Source: Verrucomicrobiaceae bacterium
Lineage (GTDB): Bacteria > Verrucomicrobiota > Verrucomicrobiia > Verrucomicrobiales > DEV007
DNA: 64,000 bases
Assembly: GCA_024229495.1 (NCBI GenBank)
Contig: JAAESJ010000272.1
Coordinates: forward strand, 1 to 64,000
Direction of reading: 5' to 3'
How positions within the stretch are numbered: position 1 is the first letter of the stretch; each line of letters begins with the position of its first letter. The translations under genes were made by a program, and so were the position numbers. The notes under the pieces were generated by a model. The model ran no database searches. It was not told where the DNA came from and saw only the letters and a program-made list of their open reading frames with translations. Shown piece after piece: positions 35,872-45,320 of this stretch.

Positions 35872-37157
35872 ACAGTCGCATTGCTATCATCGACACTCGA
35901 TTCGCTATCGGAATTAGAAGCCTCACTCGCAGGAGCAGCCACAACTTTAGAGGGATCAAATTCCGAATACGCACCGAAATCGTTAAAGAAAATACTTTTA
36001 GCCAAACGATACATCCAATGTTTTTCCGGTATTTCCTCACCTGGAATATACTGACTCGGGCGCGGGCTCATTGACTGAATCTCGCTCATGGCAGTTTTAC
36101 GGATTGTTGAGTCCTCAGCGTCGTGCCTTTCGACAAGCGATTGCACAAGGTCTGGCCTCTCCAGAACGATGCACCCACGGGTATTCTTGGCAGCAGTTTC
36201 CCTGAAGTCCTTCAAAAAAGAGGACTTCGTCATCGTTTTGTATATGCCGCGCGAATCAAGGGCGCTCTCACGGGAAAACTGGATAATTGGGCACGGCTCA
36301 ACCGCCCCTGTCGGGCTGATGTGATGACTGATGCCCGTCGTCATTGGGCACAGAGCCTGCCCTTTATGGTCGTAATACGAATCAATGAGAAGCAGTGGCA
36401 GCTTGGCTCGCATATCAACGACAAATTGACGAACCCTCCGCAACTGCTCAGGAGTCAATGCAAGCTGGGGGTTAATCTGGGGCCCTACCGGGCGATACGT
36501 ATGATACCATGCATAATGAACCCCCCTATCAATGAGCTTGCTCAACCATTCCTCCCTCAGAAGATCATCAATGTTGGACTGACATAGACTGGTGGCAACA
36601 CCGGTAAGTAATCCGTTATTCAGGCAGGCATCGAGTCCGCGAAGCGTGCGGTTAAGAACATCCTTTCCTCCACGACGCTCATTACTGACAATTTCACTCC
36701 CTTCAATACTGATAAGGGGCGTCACGTTGCCAAGCTGGCGCAATTGATTTGCCTTCTTATCGGTTATTAGCTGACCATTGGTAAAGATCTGGAAGTAACA
36801 ATCCGGATGCTGCACGATTAAGTCGATTAGCTCGGGATACATGAAGGGCTCGCCTCCGAGAAGTCCAAAAAATCGGTTCCCGTTTTCACGCGCATCATTG
36901 ATGATGCGGTTAAGCCCGTCCAAAGGTATCGCTTCCCGCGGCTTATCAACATCGACCCAACAGCCCTGACACCTAAGGTTACAGCTGTTGAGTATGGATA
37001 TATAAAGAAACGCAGGGAAGTATTCACCCCGCTTCATTCGCTGCTTAAACTTGACCACGCTGCGTGCCGTGCCAATGCCAAGGTTGAAAACTGCCTTCCT
37101 TAAGCATTCAGGATCTGCAGTCTTTAGTGCTCTGTATACAATTTGTGGAATGATCAT
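35868..37157 (-). CDS. Radical SAM enzyme
   Basis: A 429-residue radical SAM protein. The [4Fe-4S]-SAM motif is CNLRCQGC (C59, C63, C66), GGEPFMYPEL follows (SAM-binding), and QIFTNGQLI is typical of SPASM-like or HpnH-like enzymes. A later CPMTTG...VEPCP region suggests extra cysteine ligands, so an auxiliary cluster is possible. The C-terminal 40 residues are Ser/Glu/Asp-rich and probably disordered. HpnH-like chemistry (adenosyl transfer to a hopanoid) is one option because of the neighbouring cyclase, but the N-terminus differs from HpnH. Fourteen bases separate it from the GTPase gene. Confidence 0.82.
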   Translation of the reverse strand: MIIPQIVYRALKTADPECLRKAVFNLGIGTARSVVKFKQRMKRGEYFPAFLYISILNSCNLRCQGCWVDVDKPREAIPLDGLNRIINDARENGNRFFGLLGGEPFMYPELIDLIVQHPDCYFQIFTNGQLITDKKANQLRQLGNVTPLISIEGSEIVSNERRGGKDVLNRTLRGLDACLNNGLLTGVATSLCQSNIDDLLREEWLSKLIDRGVHYAWYHTYRPVGPQINPQLALTPEQLRRVRQFVVDMRAKLPLLLIDSYYDHKGQALCPMTTGISHHISPTGAVEPCPIIQFSRESALDSRGIYKTMTKSSFLKDFRETAAKNTRGCIVLERPDLVQSLVERHDAEDSTIRKTAMSEIQSMSPRPSQYIPGEEIPEKHWMYRLAKSIFFNDFGAYSEFDPSKVVAAPASEASNSDSESSVDDSNATV

Positions 37158-37171
37158 TAATCCTAATCTCC

Positions 37172-38287
37172 TTATCCCGCAGGCATCCGATGGGTTGGCA
37201 CGGGCTGCCCTGGCCGAAAATGCTCAAGCCGAACAATTTGGTAATCCAGCTCAGACTCACGCCCGAGAACCTCCTCGCATGCTGCAACCGTTGCATCCCG
37301 AAGCATCTCAGGCGGAGCTTCTGCTCTCATATTGATCAAAATATCAGCATCTTCAAGAGGCTCAGACAAGCGGTGGGAGAATTCCGCTTCCCCGTCCCCC
37401 CTGACTTGGCTTAAGGCTGCCACCTCATAAGGATCGCCCTGCGGGGAAATGGTCATCTTCATGTGAGCAATCTCAAAACCACTTTTCTGCATCTCCTTGC
37501 CCAGAAATCCTGAAAGCCTTAAGAGTAACAAATTTCCATCAACCTCTTCGCTTCCCACAAATGAAACCGTGCAATTAAGCCAGCCAAGCAAGCTCTCCCC
37601 CTTTCCGTATAGATCATAATCAATTTCCATGATTTTATCACTGGCTATTTTGCTCTCATAAACTGCCTCAAACCACGAATCAAGACCAACCCCATTTCTC
37701 GCCTCAACATTGAATATCTTCGCGCTTGGAAACCTAGAGGCAATTAAGCCGTTTAATCGACCAAGATCCTTTTCCTCAAGGATGTCCACCTTATTGACAA
37801 TAATCATGTCAGCTTCTTCAAGCTGCTTAAGGTAGATGTAGATAACATTCTTAGAAAATTTACTGGTTATCCCATCATCGCTCAAGATTCGTAATGCCCG
37901 GAGAGGGTCGACAACAACGCTCATTGCAGAAACGCGATAACTCTCACCATAGATGCTCTGTAACGGAAGGCTAACGGTCGCAACAAGGTCTGTGCAACTG
38001 CCAACTGGTTCAGCCAGAAATACGTCAGGCCGGTCTTTATCAGAGAGTTCCTTAGCCGCCTCCACTAGCGAGTTGAACCTACAACAAAAGCAACCACCGG
38101 ATATCTCCTCGGTAGGAAACTCTTCAGAACGCGCCACCGCAGTATCAACAAGGCCTGCCCCCTGATCATTGGTAATTAGTCCCACGCGAAGCCCCCGATC
38201 AACCAGATGCCTTGCGAACTGAAGTATTGACGTGGTTTTTCCTGCACCAAGGAAACCACCAATCATGATATATCTGGATTGGCTCAT
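37172..38287 (-). CDS. G3E-family GTPase (CobW/COG0523-like)
   Basis: A P-loop GTPase of 371 residues that probably acts as a metallochaperone or cofactor-insertion factor. Walker A is GGFLGAGKTTS (10-20), the metal-binding CxCC motif is GGCFCC (C66, C68, C69), Walker B-like DVFLAEPVGS and the guanine-specificity motif VNKVD are visible. The C-terminal half lacks an obvious CobW-C domain and has its own alpha/beta composition. In an operon with radical SAM, DUF116 and ferredoxin proteins it may load a metal or corrinoid. It overlaps the upstream gene by ATGA. Confidence 0.85.
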   Translation of the reverse strand: MSQSRYIMIGGFLGAGKTTSILQFARHLVDRGLRVGLITNDQGAGLVDTAVARSEEFPTEEISGGCFCCRFNSLVEAAKELSDKDRPDVFLAEPVGSCTDLVATVSLPLQSIYGESYRVSAMSVVVDPLRALRILSDDGITSKFSKNVIYIYLKQLEEADMIIVNKVDILEEKDLGRLNGLIASRFPSAKIFNVEARNGVGLDSWFEAVYESKIASDKIMEIDYDLYGKGESLLGWLNCTVSFVGSEEVDGNLLLLRLSGFLGKEMQKSGFEIAHMKMTISPQGDPYEVAALSQVRGDGEAEFSHRLSEPLEDADILINMRAEAPPEMLRDATVAACEEVLGRESELDYQIVRLEHFRPGQPVPTHRMPAG

Positions 38288-38937
38288 GAACCCTGTGCCG
38301 AAGAACGGACCTGAACATCATCAAAGTGAATCTCACGACCTGAATAAGCCGTCCCCCATAGCGATGCCTTACCCTGCCCCGGAGAACCTTTGTGCAAGTA
38401 TGCAACCGTTGGCTTGACTGGCCTCTTCTCGCCAACGCTCCAAACACGACCCTCCACACGCCAGTTTTCACCATGCAGAGCAATATCCAGTTCCAGCATC
38501 GTCCACTCATCAGGCGTCCACTTAAACGGCACTGACATAACGGGCTCTTCGTTCTTTACTAGCTCAATAGCGCTTTTCGAGGGCACCACGCGCAATCGGA
38601 ATCCGGATATCCCATGCAATCCCACAGCAAATCGCGGGTAACTCCGTCTTTTTTTATAACTGCGAATCTTAGCACTTACCGTTGCCCCCCCCTTTACCGA
38701 GGGTCCCAGTATCACCGCGTTCTCCGTAAGAGGCTCCTTCTCCATCACAAGGTATTTCTTACCCGCCTCACCCTTCGTCACTTTGAAAATACCGTCAATT
38801 TCCATGATTCCATCCGGCAAGACCCCAATCTCTCCATCTTGAAAATCTTTACCGTAAGCGATTGGCGGTGATGATTTCTGCTGAGCATAGGCAGCAATGG
38901 CAGTCATTGCCGAAACAAGGAGAATCAGTCTATTCAT
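38284..38937 (-). CDS. Secreted beta-sandwich (LamG/DUF1080-like) protein
   Basis: A 217-residue protein with a clear signal peptide (MNRLILLVSAMTAIAAYAQQ) and a beta-rich mature part that looks like a concanavalin-type jelly roll, ending with IHFDDVQVRSSAQGS, common in LamG/3-keto-disaccharide-hydrolase-like domains. The ATG at 38937 is chosen over an in-frame start at 39006 that would overlap the permease gene and lack a signal. The role is unknown; it is probably periplasmic and works with the ABC exporter upstream. It overlaps the GTPase gene by four bases. Confidence 0.65.
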   Translation of the reverse strand: MNRLILLVSAMTAIAAYAQQKSSPPIAYGKDFQDGEIGVLPDGIMEIDGIFKVTKGEAGKKYLVMEKEPLTENAVILGPSVKGGATVSAKIRSYKKRRSYPRFAVGLHGISGFRLRVVPSKSAIELVKNEEPVMSVPFKWTPDEWTMLELDIALHGENWRVEGRVWSVGEKRPVKPTVAYLHKGSPGQGKASLWGTAYSGREIHFDDVQVRSSAQGS

Positions 38938-38942
38938 AATGA

Positions 38943-41900
38943 TCATTCGTTGCCGATAGCTTCCAAGAAGGAGCCGCGAAGTGCAACATTTGCCGAACAA
39001 AGGCAAAAAAGCATCCCTCCAATGCTAATCATTATTGTCACGGATAGGATTTCCCATACCGGGATGCCGCCTGAGCTACCAAAAACGTTTGGAAAAACAG
39101 CAATTAATGCAGAGAACGCACCTATGAATACTCCGACAATGAGAAGCGTGAAATGCTCTACTAAGATCATGTTTATCAGAGATTTACGATTAAATCCTAT
39201 CGCCTCCATTACCGCTAATTCTCCTCGCCTCTCAATCACATTCCTAGCGATAACAATCCCAACTCCCGCTGTGCCAAGCAAAGTCCCTAATCCCCCAAGA
39301 ACGGTAAATATGGAGATATACGTGTTCTGCACACGTGAATATGAGGCAAGCCTGGACTTAGCTGACTCGAGCGCCATCCCTTGCACCTCCAATGACTTCA
39401 TCACTTGTCCCGACACCTCAGTCAAAGCCCCATCCTTATCGACATCCACAAGGAAAAATCGATGCCCTCCCGAATCCGGAAACACTTTCTTGAAGGCGCT
39501 CTCAGAGATCACAAGATTTCCCTGTAATATCGAATTTTCAAGGAGACCCACAATCTTAAGTTCAACCTCTCCTCCCTTTCCATCCGGATACCGAATACTA
39601 TCTCCAATATTCTTTTTTAAGGACCACATGACGGAAGCCTTATCACCAATCACAGGTATAACATCATTCCCGTCAGTCAGTTCAAGCAATTCCCAGGGCG
39701 AACCACTCACAGCAGGGCTCCCTTGGATGGCCGCAAACCTGAAAGCCTTACGCCTGGACAAATCAGCGGGATTTACTCCCAGTATACGCGGTCGGGATGC
39801 ATGATTTAGATTAAGACAGCTCGCCTCTTCCCCATCTCTACCTACGCGCATTTGAACGAAACTCAGTTCATCCGCACTGTAATTCTCTAGACCATAACGA
39901 TCTCGAGATTCAGCGTCATTTAAATCCTCATAAATCGGCAGGCTTGTGGTTCCAATGAATTGGAATCCTCCAGTTCCTGTCTCACGGCTCATGACCGCTG
40001 CCCCCTCATTTAATCGAAACGCATTAACTGCGGCAACCAGAAACACTCCAGCCGAAACCATTCCAACAACAGCAATCGACCTGCCCTTCTTCCGCAAAAG
40101 ATTAGCAAGACCTAACTTAGCCAAGCTGGTGCGAGTGACGCAGTTATCACCAGACTTGCCATCAAGAAACAGCATGAATGTGCCAATACCCGACAAAAGC
40201 AGCAAAAACCCCGCCCCAAAAAAACAGCCAGCCAACTTCTCTCCCTCCATCCCTACCCCAAGCCAAGCGAGAAAGGCTCCAGCGAGTATTGCTACATACA
40301 CAAAGAGTCGAACCGTTCTTCTTCGTCCTGAAGCATTCATCACGTTATTGCTGAAAAGCTCACGACCAAGAATCCATCGAGGACATCCTGAGGAAATACT
40401 TCTCCCCGCGAAATAAATGCTAAGCACCGAAACAATGAAGATAACTAGCCCTCCAGTCATCATTGAAAAAAGTCTTGCGTTAAAAGTAAACGCAACGCCT
40501 GCCGCAGCACCTTTCCATACTCCACCCAGTGCCCACAGCGAGAGTTTGGTGTATCCGAATCCGCCAAACGTGCCGGCCAAAGCGCCAATCATGCAAATAA
40601 CACCGGACTCATAAAGAAAGAGACGACGAATCTGAAGCCTCGTGAAGCCTAGAGCCATCATAAGGCCAATTTGCTCAAACCTAGACTCCATCCCGAATGC
40701 GCACATCAACACAACGAGAATGATTGCAGAAAGAACCAGAAATGCGCTCATCGAGGAAAACAATATCCCAAAGTCTAAAGCTCCCTCCACAGCCATCCGC
40801 TTCTCCTCTGCAAGAGAGCGGATGTTAATCCCGAGATGCGCAAGATTGAGCTCATTGCGCAATTTTAGCATAAGTTCAGACTCATTATTGGCAGCTTCCC
40901 CCAAGTAGATACCTGACACTTTACCAAACCTGTTTCCCCATAGTTGCTGAGCCTGTGAAATTGAGATAAAGGCTTTGGGCGTTGCCTTGTATTGATCCCA
41001 AAACAGCTCATCCGCATCGCGAATACGACCAGTATCAATCGGCAAACCGCTTTCCCAAGAGGCCAGGGTTTGAGCCGTCTCAAGGCCGGGGAAGTCAGGA
41101 ACCCAGCCTTCCTTAAGGGAACGCGAATTCTGCGGGATAATGCCTGCCACCCGGAACACTTCACGGTCATCTGTATCAAGCTTTCCTGCAGGAGTCTTGC
41201 CATCACCGATGACAATGAATTCACGGGAGCTCTTAGCCGCAAAAAAACTAATACCAATCTCATCGCCGAGCGAAGCGGCAAGCCCCCCGCTTAGTGAATC
41301 AGAGGAAAGCCAGTCATTAATAATGATTTCATCAGCTCCCGGCAAAGGCACGCCTAGCCTTTTCGCTGAACGTGGCCCTATGCCAACTGCAACTGAATAG
41401 GGAACAGTTAATTTTTGCTTGTAGAAGTCATTTATCAGGTAGGAGATCACTCCCTCAGAGTCCGGGAATGCGGAACCGACCGCCTCCTCCTCAGCTTCAC
41501 TGATAAATACCCGATCGCTAACGATGAAGCTTTCACCGCCTGATAAAGACCTTAAAGAGAGCTCAGCATCTGCTAAGGTCCAGATCTTGTCTATTAAAGG
41601 CCCAAGATTGGGAGAGCCTGAGCAAAGAACAAGATTGATGCGACCAGGCTTATTGAGTTTATCTTGCAGCAACTCAAGAGGGACAAACATATTGAGAGCA
41701 TCGGATTGCTCGGACAACATGCTGAAGCTGCCAAGGTGATTAGGGGAAATGAAATGAGTAATCGTCCCCCTGATTGAGGAAGTGCTCTCTGTTTCGCCGG
41801 AAAGAGGAGCGTCTCTTGAAACTCTTCCAGGCAATTCCATTCGCGATATAACGTCCTCCCCCCGCTGCAACTTCAAATAATCAGCAAGAGGCTCCCCAAT

Positions 41901-42290
41901 CGCAAAATACCTACCCTCTGGCGTCGACCTGCCTGCAAGTTGCCAGAATGAATCAGTCACTCCATAAATCCTGATTCCGTTTGCACGACTCCTCTTGTCA
42001 GGCGTACTAATGACTCCCGTAGTAAAAAGCACAGGAGCAATGATTTGATCTGGCAAACGTGATGCCAGGCCTTCAGCCAACTTCTCCGTAACAAACCTTT
42101 CCCCGGCAACAATTGCCTGTGTTACACCGCCGGTTCTCTTGCCGGCCTCCTGCCTTAGCGTTTCCTTAACAGAGTCGCCCACGAGCAGGGACCCGGTCAG
42201 TATTGATGAAGCAATAAAAACACCGCAAAACAGGCAAAAGGAGACCTTCCAGTAGTGCCTGAGTCCATGTAAAGCCAACCTGAACATCAT
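38943..42290 (-). CDS. FtsX-like ABC transporter permease (large, duplicated)
   Basis: A 1115-residue inner-membrane permease with an N-terminal transmembrane helix followed by a large periplasmic domain, a cluster of helices near 510-700, a second periplasmic domain, and a final helix set. This is two FtsX/MacB-type permease units in tandem. It starts ATG, sharing one base with the ATPase stop (TAATG), so the pair is translationally coupled. Such transporters move lipids, lipoproteins, peptides or small molecules across the inner membrane. The large size and the gene neighbourhood suggest export of the terpenoid or aromatic product. Confidence 0.85.
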   Translation of the reverse strand: MMFRLALHGLRHYWKVSFCLFCGVFIASSILTGSLLVGDSVKETLRQEAGKRTGGVTQAIVAGERFVTEKLAEGLASRLPDQIIAPVLFTTGVISTPDKRSRANGIRIYGVTDSFWQLAGRSTPEGRYFAIGEPLADYLKLQRGEDVISRMELPGRVSRDAPLSGETESTSSIRGTITHFISPNHLGSFSMLSEQSDALNMFVPLELLQDKLNKPGRINLVLCSGSPNLGPLIDKIWTLADAELSLRSLSGGESFIVSDRVFISEAEEEAVGSAFPDSEGVISYLINDFYKQKLTVPYSVAVGIGPRSAKRLGVPLPGADEIIINDWLSSDSLSGGLAASLGDEIGISFFAAKSSREFIVIGDGKTPAGKLDTDDREVFRVAGIIPQNSRSLKEGWVPDFPGLETAQTLASWESGLPIDTGRIRDADELFWDQYKATPKAFISISQAQQLWGNRFGKVSGIYLGEAANNESELMLKLRNELNLAHLGINIRSLAEEKRMAVEGALDFGILFSSMSAFLVLSAIILVVLMCAFGMESRFEQIGLMMALGFTRLQIRRLFLYESGVICMIGALAGTFGGFGYTKLSLWALGGVWKGAAAGVAFTFNARLFSMMTGGLVIFIVSVLSIYFAGRSISSGCPRWILGRELFSNNVMNASGRRRTVRLFVYVAILAGAFLAWLGVGMEGEKLAGCFFGAGFLLLLSGIGTFMLFLDGKSGDNCVTRTSLAKLGLANLLRKKGRSIAVVGMVSAGVFLVAAVNAFRLNEGAAVMSRETGTGGFQFIGTTSLPIYEDLNDAESRDRYGLENYSADELSFVQMRVGRDGEEASCLNLNHASRPRILGVNPADLSRRKAFRFAAIQGSPAVSGSPWELLELTDGNDVIPVIGDKASVMWSLKKNIGDSIRYPDGKGGEVELKIVGLLENSILQGNLVISESAFKKVFPDSGGHRFFLVDVDKDGALTEVSGQVMKSLEVQGMALESAKSRLASYSRVQNTYISIFTVLGGLGTLLGTAGVGIVIARNVIERRGELAVMEAIGFNRKSLINMILVEHFTLLIVGVFIGAFSALIAVFPNVFGSSGGIPVWEILSVTIMISIGGMLFCLCSANVALRGSFLEAIGNE

Positions 42291-42988
42291 TAACTATCAT
42301 CCTGCAGCGTTCCGGACTGTATCGTCAGCCTACGATCCATCATAGCCGCAATGTCATGATTGTGGGTAACCATAACAAGAGCGGTTCCCTCGCTACGATT
42401 AAGCTCCAACAACAACCCCGCCAACTCATGAGATCGTTCAGAATCAAGTGCACCTGTTGGCTCATCAGCAAGAAGTAATGATGGCTTGTTGATTAATGCG
42501 CGAACTACAGCCGCACGCTGGCGCTCTCCACCTGATAGTTTACCCGGAAGTTTATTGGCATGATCCACAATTCCTACCTCCGCCAACAGCTCCAACGCTC
42601 TCGCTTTCACAATACCGGGATCTGCTTTTTTTGAAAGAGCCAAAGACGGCAGTGTGACATTCTCGAGCACCGTGGCCTGTGGAAGGAGATGATGCTGTTG
42701 GAACACAAAACCAATGTCATTCGCCCGTGTTTCTGACGATTCCTTTTCCGACATGCGCAAAGTGTCTTTGCCGTTGAGAAAAATCGCTCCCGAATCAGGA
42801 ACATCAAGCAATCCCATCAAATTAAGTAAAGTGCTTTTACCGCATCCCGAATGTCCAATTACAGAAATTCTCTCTCCCTGCTCAACTTGAAGGGAGACGT
42901 CGATGAGTATTTCTCGCCTAGCCCCATCATCTCCGTCAAGATAGCCTTTATTGACACTGTCCAACTCTACAATCATCGCTTGACCCAT
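42290..42988 (-). CDS. ABC transporter ATP-binding protein, LolD/MacB type
   Basis: A 232-residue ATPase with Walker A GHSGCGKST, Q-loop FVFQQHHLL, signature LSGGERQRAAV, Walker B LLLADEPTGALD and H-loop VTHNHD. It belongs to the LolD/MacB subfamily that pairs with FtsX-like permeases, here the 1115-residue partner immediately downstream. The ATG at 42988 has AAGG about seven bases upstream. It overlaps the CoA ligase gene by 16 bases. Confidence 0.9.
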   Translation of the reverse strand: MGQAMIVELDSVNKGYLDGDDGARREILIDVSLQVEQGERISVIGHSGCGKSTLLNLMGLLDVPDSGAIFLNGKDTLRMSEKESSETRANDIGFVFQQHHLLPQATVLENVTLPSLALSKKADPGIVKARALELLAEVGIVDHANKLPGKLSGGERQRAAVVRALINKPSLLLADEPTGALDSERSHELAGLLLELNRSEGTALVMVTHNHDIAAMMDRRLTIQSGTLQDDS

Positions 42989-44223
42989 CTGGTTGCCTTG
43001 AACTCATTATCCGGAAGACTCCCCAAAGGGACCACCATAACCGGTAAACGCAATGCGAACGTGAGACGTAATGAATCTGCAATCCTCTCAACCGTCTCAT
43101 CGGTATCGCATTCCTCATTAAGCTCAACGTTGAGCGTAACTTCTCTCATTGAGCGATCGGAACTGATTACAACCTGGTAGTTTTCAACCTCAGAGTGCCG
43201 GCAGACGACTGCATCAATAGCGCCAGGGTAAAGGTTTACGCCACGCACCACAACCATGTCATCAATTCTCCCAAGAACTCCTCCCTCAAAACCGAGAACA
43301 AGTTGACCGTCAATTTCATAGTGCCGTTTGCAGACCAAGTCACCGGTGCGATACCTTAACACTGGAGTATCATCACGACGCAACGTGGTTAGGACCAGTT
43401 CTCCACGCTCGCCCTCGCTGACTTCCATGCCACTCTCAAGATCGAGCACCTCAGCAAAGTGAAATCCGGGGACTATACATAGATTGCCTGGGCTATTCGG
43501 CACCTCAACGGAGACGGGACCAACTTCAGTCATGCCATGATGGTCGAAGACTTTCGCGCCATCCCATAAGCTTGATATTTTCGAAGAAACCTCAGGGATG
43601 CTTCCCCCGGGCTCACCGGCAACAATAACCTTGCTCACATTATGCTCTCTCCCACACTCAGAAATTAATTGCCCCAACCTCTGAGCGTAAGTTGGAGTAC
43701 AACAAAGCACCGTGATGCCAGAAGTAATAATCTCCTCTATTCGCTCACTCGATCGCGCGCCACCACCAGGAAATGCCATGCAGCCCATTCTTACAGCTGA
43801 TTCAAACGCCGTCCAAAATCCAATGAATGGGCCAAAGGAAAAGGCAAAGTAAACACGATCAACATTCGCCTTAATGCCGGCAGCTAAATAAATCTTGTCC
43901 CATACCTCCAACATGGAATCCCAACTGCTCTGCGTATCAGGCCACATAATACGCTCGCCACTTGTTCCGCTTGTCTTGCAGACCCTGCTATACATCCCAA
44001 TAGGTTTTCCGAGATTAGTGCCAAAAGGAGGATTGGATCGGTGGTCTTCAGCAATCTCGGCCTTTGTGGTAAATGGGCATCTTGACTGAAAGTCCTCAAT
44101 CGTAAGGCTGTCGAATTCCGTAAAGCCTGCGTTAGCAAGCTTCTTCGCGTAAAATGGATTTCGCGAAGCAACAATCGCTTTCAATAGTCGCCGCAACGAT
44201 TGCACTGCATCCTGAGAAGCCAT
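42973..44223 (-). CDS. Aryl/acyl-CoA ligase, PaaK family
   Basis: An adenylate-forming ligase of 416 residues, resembling phenylacetate-CoA ligase. ATP-binding loop KTSGTSGERIMWPD, HHGMTEVGPVSVE, LRYRTGDLV and GRIDDMVVVRGVNLYP are clear. PaaK-type enzymes activate aromatic acids such as phenylacetate or hydroxybenzoates. In this operon the nearby UbiC-like protein could supply hydroxybenzoate and the 4HBT thioesterase could release or edit its CoA ester. Specificity is inference only. GAGG lies nine bases before the ATG. Confidence 0.86.
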   Translation of the reverse strand: MASQDAVQSLRRLLKAIVASRNPFYAKKLANAGFTEFDSLTIEDFQSRCPFTTKAEIAEDHRSNPPFGTNLGKPIGMYSRVCKTSGTSGERIMWPDTQSSWDSMLEVWDKIYLAAGIKANVDRVYFAFSFGPFIGFWTAFESAVRMGCMAFPGGGARSSERIEEIITSGITVLCCTPTYAQRLGQLISECGREHNVSKVIVAGEPGGSIPEVSSKISSLWDGAKVFDHHGMTEVGPVSVEVPNSPGNLCIVPGFHFAEVLDLESGMEVSEGERGELVLTTLRRDDTPVLRYRTGDLVCKRHYEIDGQLVLGFEGGVLGRIDDMVVVRGVNLYPGAIDAVVCRHSEVENYQVVISSDRSMREVTLNVELNEECDTDETVERIADSLRLTFALRLPVMVVPLGSLPDNEFKATRWVKR

Positions 44224-44234
44224 TATCGTTCACC

Positions 44235-44828
44235 TCAGTCACCCTCACCTGGATATGATGCATCCGGGCTTACTGTGACTGACTGACTCACAGCCACTTT
44301 ATTAGGCACTTTCTTTGACGGCCCGGGTTTTTTTAAGGTTACAAGGAAACCTCCAAGGACAGCAAAGCCAATCCCCAACCAGAATAATGGTGAGACGGAA
44401 CTCCAACCCTCGCCGGGAGGATGCAATGCGATGGCCACAAGAGCATTCACAACAGGGGCGCCTGCAAATATAATTGCCATTACAACAGCCGGATGGCCTT
44501 TTGCACCAAAAGCCAGTAATACCCCGAAGGCTCCGATGGCACCAACAATTCCTGCGACAAAAGAATACGCAGATCCCTTGAAGGACATTTCCCAACTCGC
44601 TCCTGAGCAAACCAGTAATATCAAGGGCGCCAATACCGCAGTTACGAAGTAAGCAATTCCTACCCAAAGGAATGCCTTGTAGCGCCCAAATTCAGGATCC
44701 TTCATCCCAAGCGCACCCTCGTGGAGCAAGATGCCATAAACACCCCATGCCCCCACAGTCATTAATGCAAATAGCAGCCAAGTCATTCTCTTTGGGTTTT
44801 CCTTATTGTTATTACTTCGAATTTTCAT
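44235..44828 (-). CDS. Small EamA-like membrane protein
   Basis: A 197-residue integral membrane protein with about five hydrophobic segments and a Gly/Ala-rich character, similar to one half of an EamA/DMT transporter (ten-helix families carry two). Motifs: TWLLFALMTVGAWGVYG, AIGAFGVLLAFGAKG, and WLGIGFAVLGGFLVT. The C-terminal 35 residues are charged and soluble. It may work as a dimer to export small metabolites. It sits six bases after the thioesterase gene and 11 bases before the ligase gene. Confidence 0.75.
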   Translation of the reverse strand: MKIRSNNNKENPKRMTWLLFALMTVGAWGVYGILLHEGALGMKDPEFGRYKAFLWVGIAYFVTAVLAPLILLVCSGASWEMSFKGSAYSFVAGIVGAIGAFGVLLAFGAKGHPAVVMAIIFAGAPVVNALVAIALHPPGEGWSSVSPLFWLGIGFAVLGGFLVTLKKPGPSKKVPNKVAVSQSVTVSPDASYPGEGD

Positions 44829-44834
44829 GCAGCG

Positions 44835-45293
44835 CTAATCAGTGAATTTCTTCAGTTCACCTTCTGGCGCCTGCTCTATTTTTTCACGGATTGCTTGCGG
44901 GATCTCAACGGCCTCCATCACTCCCTCCTTGCAACGCACGCACGCGACAAGAGCTTTCCCTGAAGCCACCGCCGTAAAGCCTTCATCCTCGACCCTGCGA
45001 AACTTAAACCTGTAATCAATGGTTTTTGTCCCAACCCGAGCCACCAGCAATTCAATTTCCAGCTCATCCTCAAATCGAATCGGTTTCCGGTAATCACAAG
45101 ACACATGAACTCGAGGCCATCCCACCCATCCTCCATCTCCATCACTCATCTTGTGCACGGACTCATCCTCAGCTCGATAGAATGCGTGCTCGCAATCTTC
45201 CATATACAGGAAAAAGCGTGAGAAATGCACTATCCCTGCCAGATCAGTGTCTGAAAAAGCAACAGTGCGACGATAAACGAATCGATAAGCCAT
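44835..45293 (-). CDS. 4HBT-family hotdog acyl-CoA thioesterase
   Basis: A 152-residue hotdog thioesterase of the 4-hydroxybenzoyl-CoA thioesterase/YbgC group. The active-site segment is FSDTDLAGIVHFSRFFLYMED, with the catalytic Asp; RVHVSCDYRKPIRFEDEL follows on the next strands. Possible substrates are hydroxybenzoyl-CoA made by the neighbouring ligase, or DHNA-CoA, since the men operon in this window lacks an obvious DHNA-CoA thioesterase (MenI). The sequence alone cannot decide. A hairpin upstream (45303-45320) covers its Shine-Dalgarno. Confidence 0.85.
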   Translation of the reverse strand: MAYRFVYRRTVAFSDTDLAGIVHFSRFFLYMEDCEHAFYRAEDESVHKMSDGDGGWVGWPRVHVSCDYRKPIRFEDELEIELLVARVGTKTIDYRFKFRRVEDEGFTAVASGKALVACVRCKEGVMEAVEIPQAIREKIEQAPEGELKKFTD

Positions 45294-45302
45294 AAGTGAC
45301 TG

Positions 45303-45320
45303 CCTTCCTTTTACGGAAGG
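45303..45320 (-). promoter_or_regulatory. Hairpin sequestering the thioesterase ribosome-binding site
   Basis: On the minus strand CCTTCC pairs with GGAAGG around a six-base loop. The GGAAGG arm is also the Shine-Dalgarno, nine bases before the ATG at 45293. Just upstream is GGTAATATATACC. Such a structure could restrain translation initiation. The fold is visible by eye; a regulatory role is inferred. Confidence 0.45.

Noticed and set aside
38950-39804. A 284-codon open frame opposite the permease gene
   Set aside because: It has no start context, no recognisable domain and a Pro/Ser/Thr-rich composition typical of an antisense shadow. The permease on the other strand is clearly real.
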